The position numbers and the translations under genes were made by a program. The notes under the pieces are model-generated. The model was not told the DNA's origin, did no database searches, and saw nothing but the letters and a program-made list of their open reading frames with translations. From Chara braunii (lineage: Eukaryota > Streptophyta > Charophyceae > Charales > Characeae), in the NCBI GenBank assembly GCA_003427395.1, contig BFEA01000056.1:3809021-3846717 (forward strand): DNA of 37,697 nucleotides, written 5' to 3'. Below, piece after piece: positions 31,400 through 37,697 of this stretch; within the stretch, counting starts at the first letter, position 1, and every line of letters starts with the position of its first letter.

Positions 31400-31998
31400 C
31401 TCTCAGCTATAAGCTGCCAGTTGTGGAGGATGACGGACTTGGATAAGACAGGTGGCCCCACAATGACTGTGTGTAAAAAATGTTGTTGTCTGCCGTAAGG
31501 CCCGCCCACTTGAAAGGGATGGACCACTTATGCTCGAAAATTTCTTTGGCTAAATCTATAGAAGCACATTGACGCTTAACTTTGAACCATTCTGTTGAAA
31601 TCTCCGTTCTCACCGAGTGTCTAAAAATGACTAGTAGCGATGAGAGGGAGGGTTTAGAGTTGGAGAATCTTTTGTCACGCCTTGCTATCCATAATACCCA
31701 GAATGCTCTTCTTCTAAAGACCTGTGTCACTATGCCCGCCTGCTGATTGCTGAGAGGTTCGAGCACCCTGCCCGTGAGCACAAAATCTTGATTCCATAAT
31801 TCTGTCGTAGAGTAAGCTTCTTCCTATAAGGAATTGAGAAACTCCCAGAAACCTCTCGCAATGATGCACTCCCACCAAAGATGTAGCCAGTCTTCCAGGG
31901 AAGGGTGGGGGCAGGCGTCGCGTATTGTTGAGATTTCCATTCCTTTTTCTGAACACCACAGGGCAGTAAGAACACAGGAGTGAAGGTGAAGCGATTGG
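31400..31998 (-). pseudogene. LINE ORF2 C-terminal finger and tail
   Basis: Downstream of the nested insertion the frame resumes as VEGLQSLHLHSCVL, then LWCSEKGMEI and LEDWLHLWWECIIARGFWEF, matching the PHLWWDCLTSNRIW finger of the sister LINE, although the second Cys of the expected C-x2-C is Lys. In the next frame RRAFWVLWIARRDKRFSNSK is the W..RN.R.F block. Remaining C-terminal sequence runs to about 31,400. The region is thought to aid RNA or target-DNA binding in L1-like elements. Confidence 0.75.
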
Positions 31999-32006
31999 AG
32001 ACCTTC

Positions 32007-32013
<7 letters not shown>

Positions 32014-32058
<45 letters not shown>

Positions 32059-32143
32059 TCTTCTCTCAACTTCTGTTTTTTTTACCTTCCATTACCTACT
32101 CCTAAGACTATCTAGAGGGTACCCCTGCAAGCATAGTTTTCCT
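32014..32143 (-). mobile_element. Nested 130-bp retro-insertion with target-site duplication
   Basis: About 90 bases followed on the minus strand by a 41-base poly(A) (T-run at 32,014-32,054), flanked by 15-base direct repeats AGACCTTCTACTTTT (31,999-32,013) and AGACCTCCTACTTTT (32,144-32,158), 14 of 15 identical. If the insert and one repeat are removed, the LINE reads through in a single frame across the site, which confirms the insertion. The body is too short to identify; it is either a short SINE or a severely 5'-truncated LINE tail. Confidence 0.88.
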
Positions 32144-32324
32144 AGACCTCCTACTTTTGTCTCCAGTGAAGAAATAATTAGTTGAATAAAGAATAGTACC
32201 CAAGAGGGAGAAATGGGATTTAGCTTTAATGATGTTATCCTGTGTTGCCAGTTAACTATCAGGCCAGCTTGGACAAAGTGGGCCTGTGATTGAATACTAT
32301 AGCCTATTTTGGCAGTGTAATTAC

Positions 32325-34607
32325 TTATCGGTACTTATTGAGCTCCTTACCGGGGCTCGGGATTTTCCATCCTATTCTATTTATATCTGCTTTCCAAATC
32401 TGGTAGCTATTGAAGAGAGTAGAGATCCTATAGGAACCATCCGAGTCCTGCTGTACTGTCACGTCCCGCATGCCATCCAAACTAGAGATCGTTTGTGGTT
32501 TAACTTGCTGAAGAATTGAATCTCTCTGTTCCCATTCTGAGGCCTCCGTTGATCCGTCAGCACCGACCTTATCCACCCTGAAGAAACGAGCCTCGTTGGC
32601 TGGGTCCTTGAGCCACTATTGTTCCCTGTAAGTCGTTGTAGGTTGAGACAGGATCATGATCCACTTTGTAGGGATTGCAGCAATCACTGACGCCAGATGT
32701 CTGTCAACTTGATGTAGGCCTGCCAATTTTTGTCTGAGTTGAGTCGCATTCTTCGAGTTTTTCCTGTCCGTGTCCCAGATGTGCCGCACCAGCCAGATGC
32801 CTCGTTGCATCCATTTCCTGCCGAAGTTACCTGGGCCCTTTGCCACTGAGAATTGGGACCCTGCTTGGTTAGTAATCATGTTATTTTCAAACAGACAGGA
32901 ATTGAGAATTTCCTCCATGGAGGAGGGTTCCTCTAGAGCTTGGGGGAACATTTTTCCCCAGGCCCCGAGGATCCCTTCCCAAGTTTTAGTCGAGGGGCGG
33001 GTTGTGAAGGGCTTCATTAGTAGAGCTTGCCATACCGCTTCCGGGTCCGAAAGTTCCCATCGGTCTGCTAAAGAGTGTTGGGCCAGAGCAATCCATGGTT
33101 GGTTTTCCTGAACAGTCGGTGCTCTTATTGGCTATTTCGCCAGTAGTGCTCTGTTCTGGGCTTCGGGGTCTAGTAGCCCCATGGCACCCGCTTTCCTCTT
33201 CTCTGTTATTTTTGACCAACTGACCTTCGACAGAACTGAATGGGCTTCCGAATTCCCTTTCCACAGAAAGCGGGATAGGAAACGTCTGATATTTGCAATA
33301 ATGTTTGGTGGTAGCGCATAAATGGATAGAATAAACCACAGTTTGGAGGAAATGAAAGTATTTGTTACCATTGCTCTTCCGAATAGCGACAAGAATCTGG
33401 TTTTAGACCAACTCGCGCATGTATCTCTGATTTTATTTTCTATTATTGAATTCTGTACCGCGTTAGAGTCCCCAAAAGAGATCTGGATCCCCAAGTACCT
33501 CTCGACTGCTGCGCGGGGCTTGATTGTTATACCCAGGTCCAAAGCTAAAGGTTCTCCATTGGGGGTGAGGACCACTGACTTTTGCCAGCTGACTCTCATC
33601 TCCGAAGCCAATTCGTATGCAGACAGGCATTGTTCCAAGGCTGATAATGATGCAACTGAGTTCTCTGAAATGGCTGAAAAATCGTCTAGTGCTGAGACTT
33701 TGATAGAATATGAGGGAGAGATCTGTAGGCCCTCGTAATCTGGATGGTGTCTAACCATGTTCAGGAGAATTTCCAGTTGAATCACAAACAGGGACGGGGC
33801 CAAAGGGCAGCCCTGTCGCAAGGATCTAGTGACTTTAAAGGGGGAAGAGGGAAAACCGTTTACTAGAACCCTGCCTGTCGACGCCCCATATAAGGCTTTT
33901 ACAAAGGATCTGAATTTGGGGCCTATTCCTACTCTTTCCCAGACTGCCTGTACAAAATCCCAGTTAACCCTATCATATGCCTTCTGAAAATCTATTAGGA
34001 TGACAGTCTTGTTCAAGTTGTGATGGTTAATCCAATCCAGAGATTGCGATATAGTCATAACATTATCTAAGACGTGCCTCCCTGGTACGAAACCAGATTG
34101 GTCGGGTTGTACTAGCTTGTTTAGTAGAGGTTTTATTCGGAGAGCTAATGTTTTAGCAAGGATCTTGCCATGAACATTAAGTAGTGAAATAGGTCTGTAG
34201 TTACGGACGTCCGTTTTGTCCCCTTTTTTATAGAGTTGGGTGATGATTCCTTCTGCGGTACTTGGGCCGAGTGGGTTATCCGTCAGGATCTGATTAAATA
34301 CTCTGAGAATGTCGGGAGCCAGAAGAGTCCAAAAACGAAGGTAGAATTCTACCGGGAGTCCGTCCGGGCCCGGGCATTTGCCCTTAGCCATATTGTTTAG
34401 GGCTGTAGTGAGTTCAGACATAGTGATTGGTGATTCTAGTAGGGAGGATTGTTGATCAGATAGGGTTTTGGAGGTAGAGCTCCATAGAAAGTTTTCTAAC
34501 CGAGGTGGGATGATGGGAGAATTAAGAGGTTTTTCCGAGGTAAGTAAATGTTGATAGAAGAGTTTGACATATTCACATAAGGTATTAGAGTCTTTAGCGG
34601 GAGGCAT
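32325..34607 (-). pseudogene. LINE ORF2 reverse transcriptase, thumb and connection
   Basis: The frame from the ATG at 34,605-34,607 is open for 491 residues, then continues in the same frame past TAG stops at 33,132-33,134 and 32,616-32,618 to 32,325, about 2.3 kb in all. Landmarks: GKCPGPDGLPVEFY (77-90), LYKKGDKTDVRNYRPISLL (125-143), motif A LIDFQKAYDRVNW (204-216), motif B LRQGCPLAPSLF (263-274), motif C VSALDDFSAI (LDD at 307-309), then RFLSLFGRAMVTNTF and MGLLDPEAQNRALL. Compared with ALADDLMVI in the sister LINE, motif C has lost one residue, the Ala of ADD, and probably cannot catalyse. The frame is lost near 32,330, after which NYTAKIGYSIQSQ continues in another frame. The lack of other breaks suggests a fairly recent copy. 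Confidence 0.93.
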
Positions 34608-34688
34608 GGATGGGTCATCTGGGTGGTTTAGGGTAGTTTTCGCCTTTTCTAATTCTAATGCAAATGTGGAAACTCCTACGGTGCAAAA

Positions 34689-35040
34689 TGAGACTGAATC
34701 CTTGGTTAGAACATGGAAAGATACATAGCCATCTTTCTTTTTTGGTTTTTTTTTTCAGGTTTTTTTTTTTACCTTGGAATTTTATTCCAAACGGGCCCAG
34801 TTGAGACTGAATCGTTTGGTAGAACATGGAAAGATACATCGCCATCTTCCTTTTTTTTTTTTTTTTTTTACACCTTGGAATTGGGCTGGTGGCCGGCCCA
34901 CCGCCGTCCTGGCTGCGCCCCCACGCCCTAGAGTGGTATCAGTTTCCATTGCAGCAGGATTTGAAATCACGCCGCACGGCTCACCATTCTGCAAAATGAG
35001 AATGAATCTTCTGCCAGAATGTCGAAAGATACATTGTCTT
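34689..35040. repeat. Three copies of the GAACATGGAAAGATACA repeat
   Basis: Copies at 34,689-34,740, 34,802-34,850 and 34,997-35,040 share TGAGA(C/A)TGAATC, a variable octamer, GAACATGGAAAGATACAT, GCCATCTT and a T-run of 6-22; the third is more diverged. The first two are also both followed by ACCTTGGAATT, giving a 113-bp tandem period. Two copies are preceded by GCAAAA. The block adjoins the 5' end of the truncated LINE. Confidence 0.88.
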
Positions 35041-35390
35041 TTTTACATTTTGTGTGTGGCACGTGGAGGTCCCTTTCTGATATTAGCAGTTCATGGTGTA
35101 TCAGCCACATGGGCGGGGTCCTTTTCCCTTTTAGGCCGTTGCAGACTGTCAAGTATGAAAACGATGAAAAAAGACCGAACCCCAAGTCCTGTGAGATAAT
35201 TGCTATCAGTGAAGATGTCCGCGAGTCGCAGCCGCCACTGGCCACTAGAACAACTGGCAAGTTCAGTCGAGCGCGCGCAGGTCACTAGAATGATTGCGAC
35301 GTACAACCAGTCGAGCGCGCGTTAAGTTGTCGACCGATCGGTGGCGGCCGGCGAGGCCGGCGACAGGGTACGCTTACTGGCGGGGTGCAG
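35041..35390. other. Upstream region of the argininosuccinate lyase gene
   Basis: The left half is mixed; from about 35,270 it is GC-rich with two GAGCGCGCG blocks (35,267 and 35,315) and CCGGC repeats. Likely distal promoter. No TATA box is convincing. Confidence 0.4.
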
Positions 35391-35391
35391 C

Positions 35392-35397
35392 CACGTG
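35392..35397. promoter_or_regulatory. G-box (CACGTG)
   Basis: CCACGTGG, a palindromic G-box core of the type bound by plant bZIP and bHLH factors, lies about 120 bases before the first in-frame ATG and 560 before the preferred one. Its role here is inferred from position. Confidence 0.45.
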
Positions 35398-35518
35398 GCA
35401 GATGAGTAAGAAGGCGTGGTAAAGGATTTCTGAGTGGTGACCTCTGTCGGCGCGCGCCCTTTCTGTGAGCCCGGGTCTCTCTCGTGTCTGCTTCCCGCTT
35501 TTTAGAAGGGAGGCGGCG

Positions 35519-35959
35519 ATGGCCCAGTGCGGCTGCACCGCCACGGTGGCCGCGGTGGGAACGTCGAGCAGGCCCGGTATCCCACTCGGGGTTGCCCCGT
35601 GCATCGCGCGGGCGGGAGACGAAACGGTCCCGCGTCTTTTTCGGTCTTTTGAACCTGGCCGCGGCCTTGGCGCGCTGTTCGAGGGCAATGGGACGGCAAT
35701 CAATGCACGCGGGTCATCCCCGATCCCGATCCCGATCCCGATCCGGACGCCGGTAATTAATTGGAGTAGCAGGTGGAGTATTAATAGACTCTGCTGTAGC
35801 AGTTGTGATCAGGTCAGCGGCGCGCGAGCATTCTCGGAGTCGTTGGACACGTCAACGGCGGATGCTTTCTGGGAGTTAGAGGAGTCCACCTGGCGCGGAG
35901 CAAGGAGGAGGAGGGGGGGGAGAGGCGGCGCGGAGGAACACGGAAGCTTCCGAGCAGCG
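35519..35959 (+). other. 5' UTR or alternative N-terminal extension of argininosuccinate lyase
   Basis: Open in frame with the downstream exon and starting with a strong-context ATG. It includes four CCGATC/CCCGAT units at about 35,724-35,750 (read as PIPIPIPI), a possible donor GGTAATTAAT at 35,751 and a GC-rich, Arg-rich end. It would be a 147-residue extension if translated; otherwise it is 5' UTR, perhaps with a small intron. Confidence 0.45.
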
Positions 35960-36247
35960 ATGGCTTTGAGGTCGTCGTTGAGATCGCCCATGCTATCGCC
36001 AGGATCATCGTCGTCTTTGAAGGCGCGCGCCAATGGGAGAGTGATGGAAAATGGGGAAGGGGCCGGAATTGCCGCGAGGACGAAGAGTGGAGTTGTGGCA
36101 GAGGAGGCGAAGTTGTGGGGTGGGCGTTTCGAGGAACCAGTCACACCTGCCGTTGAGAAATTTAGCCAATCAGTATCCTATGATCAACGGCTATGGAGGC
36201 AGGATCTCAAGGGCAGCCGCGCTCACGCCTCGATGCTCGCCCTGCAG
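35960..36247 (+). CDS. ASL: Argininosuccinate lyase, first coding exon (partial gene)
   Basis: Argininosuccinate lyase splits argininosuccinate into arginine and fumarate, the last step of arginine synthesis, in plants inside plastids. The exon encodes 96 residues: a Ser/Arg/Ala-rich leader with few acidic residues (MALRSSLRSPMLSPGSSSSL), typical of a plastid transit peptide, then AKLWGGRFEEPVTPAVEKF and DLKGSRAHASMLALQ, the conserved N-terminal blocks of the family. Coding similarity ends at CAG, directly followed by GTGCTT, a splice donor at 36,248; the intron begins in phase 0. The remaining exons are beyond the window. The start is uncertain: the frame stays open upstream to another well-placed ATG at 35,519 (GCGGCGATGGCC), giving 243 residues, but that leader is unusually long and contains a (CGATCC)n reading and a CC-rich Cys patch. 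I prefer 35,960 because the leader length is ordinary. Identity is firm; start moderate. Confidence 0.88.
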
Positions 36248-36506
36248 GTGCTTGCCCTTTTATCATCTATTACCGTGTTTATGTACGGACTTTAGTATTA
36301 TATATGATTTTGATTCGATGGATATGGGTAACATCGATGATTATTTATTTATGCATCGGCGTTTATCAGTATTTAGTCTTGATGTGGTTTATTTCGTGTG
36401 GACGTGTAACGTAGATGGATCTTCGCTTTGATAGATTTCCTGATGTGAGGTGAACATCCGGGCTGAACTCGTGATGAACGTTTATCAATCAACGTCGATC
36501 GGCTCA

Positions 36507-36568
<62 letters not shown>

Positions 36569-36959
36569 GTCATGTTTGCTATACACAATGCCATAGAAAA
36601 GCATGATTGTGCCAGACTGTTCCGTCGGACTTTCACCGACTCATGAGGAGGTTGAACCTGGACAGACAGTCTGGCCAGGATGCGTTTGACTGATGGATAA
36701 GGACTCGTCATGTCGCCCGGAGTTAGGAATTCCCCTGAGAAAAGTGGTCGATTTTACTCACACCAATCCTGCAATCCTAGCAGAATGTCGGTCGAACCCC
36801 TGACAAGAATGGCAGTATGTCTGAGAAACTAGTGTGTCACAGCCATAAAACGCTCTCTACACACGTACTCAGCCATGGAATACCCATTGGCATGACCGCT
36901 AGTACGGTCCCGACCCTAGCCGCATCGATCTGCCTGAACGGAGAGCTTAGCAAAGCCGT

Positions 36960-37002
<43 letters not shown>

Positions 37003-37335
37003 TGTCATCTTCGCTATACGCAACTCCACGAGAAAGCATGACTGGGCCAGACTGTTCGTCGGACCTTCAACCTCTAATCAGGAGGTTGAACCTGGACAGT
37101 CTGCTGAGGTGGCATTTAAGGACTGACCACGTCACCAGGAGTTAGCGATGCCCTTGAGAGAGAAAACTGGTCGACTTTTGCACACCCACCCTGCAATCCT
37201 AGCAAACTGTCGGTCCAACCCTGGCAATAACGGCGCTATGTGCAAGAAATTAGTTTGTCAGAGCCATAAAACCAACTCTACGAATGATATCCAGTGGCTC
37301 GACCGCTAGTACTGTTCGTCGACCTGGCTGAATCA
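36507..37335. repeat. Diverged tandem duplication, each unit led by (GT)n
   Basis: Unit 1 is (GT)n at 36,507-36,567 plus its body to 36,957; unit 2 is (GT)n at 36,958-37,002 plus its body to about 37,335. The bodies share GCCAGACTGTTC, AGGAGGTTGAACCTGGACAG, CCTGCAATCCTAGCA, GAGCCATAAAAC/CAGCCATAAAAC and GACCGCTAGTAC in the same order at roughly 75-80% identity, with several indels. Confidence 0.92.
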
Positions 37336-37500
37336 CTGCAATCCTCCTATCCCTCCTCCTCTTCCTGTTCTTCCTCATCTGCCTGCTCTCGTTTCTCCTC
37401 TTTTTTCCTCGTCTTCCTCGTCTTTCCCTCCTCTTCCTCCTCCTGCTCTTCCTTCTGCTCTTCCTCCTGCTTTTCCTCCTGCTCTTCCGCCTGTTCTTTT
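37336..37500. repeat. Pyrimidine-rich (CTTCCTCCT)n-like tract
   Basis: Imperfect repeats of CTCCT, CTTCCTC and CTGCTCTTCC on the plus strand. The open frame across it (poly-Ser/Cys/Phe) is a compositional artefact. Confidence 0.85.
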
Positions 37501-37603
37501 GTGATTATGGAGGCATGTCCTGAAAGATCCTATCTGTTATCATTGGATGCATCAATTGATCGGTAAGCCGGTTGTTGGCTTGACGGTTGCTGGGGGGGGG
37601 AGG

Positions 37604-37604
37604 A

Positions 37605-37697
<93 letters not shown>
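37604..37697. repeat. (GA)n microsatellite at the window end
   Basis: About 80 bases of GA repeat, preceded by GGAGGAAAGAGAAAGA, running to the last base of the window, so its right end is not seen. Confidence 0.97.

Larger units (their letters stand above)
31120..34680 (-). mobile_element. 5'-truncated L1-like LINE with poly(A)
   Basis: On the minus strand it starts near 34,680 in the linker before RT (TFALELEKAKTTLNHPDDPS) and so lacks the endonuclease. It continues through complete RT, thumb, finger and C-terminal tail to a 3' UTR with GGGACGCTGGACCCGGTTTC, and ends in a 30-base T-run on the plus strand (31,120-31,149). 5' truncation is the usual outcome of target-primed reverse transcription. 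A small retro-insertion is nested at 32,014-32,143. Two ambiguous bases (N at 31,152 and 31,164) lie beside the poly(A), as expected for a hard-to-read homopolymer. Confidence 0.9.
36248..37697 (+). other. First intron of argininosuccinate lyase (start only)
   Basis: Begins with the GTGCTT donor. No further piece of the enzyme (the next expected block is around GLI.....I..GL..I) is visible in any frame to the end of the window, so the intron is at least 1.45 kb. It is filled by a duplicated (GT)n-containing block, a pyrimidine-rich tract and a terminal GA repeat. Confidence 0.7.

Noticed and set aside
22070-33134. In-frame TAG codons as evidence for a genetic code in which TAG means Gln
   Set aside because: TGA and TAA interruptions and frameshifts occur in the same elements, so simple decay explains them. 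The only host exon gives no evidence for recoding.
34689-35040. Resemblance of GGAAAGATACA to the GGAACGATACA of U6 snRNA
   Set aside because: The flanking bases do not match U6 (no AAGATTAGCATGG continuation and no 5' stem), so the similarity is limited to about 11 bases.
37294-37566. Ser/Cys/Phe-rich 90-residue frame
   Set aside because: Produced by the pyrimidine-rich repeat in the intron.
1-37697. CRISPR arrays, operons or bacterial promoters
   Set aside because: No repeat-spacer structure. The direct repeats present are diverged, and the window is clearly eukaryotic (spliced plastid-targeted enzyme, LINEs, poly(A) tails).

Overview
The window looks like nuclear DNA of a plant-lineage eukaryote with a large, repeat-filled genome. 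The only host gene I recognise is the 5' end of argininosuccinate lyase (35,960-36,247, + strand). It has a plastid-type leader, a plant-like N-terminal enzyme signature and a GT splice donor. Almost everything else is decayed retroelement, microsatellite, minisatellite or unassigned sequence. A charophyte alga such as Chara would fit the element types (L1-like LINEs, a Penelope-like RT, GIY-YIG ORFs), but I cannot prove the species. There are no bacterial features, rRNA, convincing tRNA or CRISPR.

Layout. 1-171: TC/TATC microsatellite. 1,188-3,179 (-): broken ORF with a gag-like CCHC knuckle, coiled coil and GIY-YIG nuclease. 5,140-6,330 (-): Penelope-like reverse transcriptase remnant with a 110-bp direct repeat at its 3' end. 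6,690-9,547 (+): badly decayed L1-like LINE ending in poly(A). 10,980-12,480 (+): probable LINE C-terminal and 3' UTR remnant. 13,640-14,245: ten-copy 60-bp minisatellite. 14,250-20,000: mostly unassigned, with several small repeat families. 20,191-23,086 and 28,725-30,545 (-): what look like two complementary halves of one LINE, separated by about 5.6 kb of unidentified DNA. 30,936-31,086: 50-bp near-perfect hairpin. 31,120-34,680 (-): the best preserved LINE, 5'-truncated, with a small retro-insertion nested inside it and flanked by a 15-bp target-site duplication. 34,689-35,040: three copies of a short repeat that also occurs at 18.4 kb. 35,390-37,697: argininosuccinate lyase 5' end and the start of its first intron, which carries a duplicated (GT)n-containing block and ends in a (GA)n tract.

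The retroelements do not form one pathway. Three observations stand out: the same-strand grouping of RT, CCHC/coiled-coil and GIY-YIG ORFs, which suggests an unusual Penelope-like element; the LINE apparently split by an unknown 5.6-kb block; and the long hairpin, which could be a foldback element or a small-RNA precursor. Every retroelement ORF contains stops or frameshifts, so none appears able to make an intact protein from this copy.
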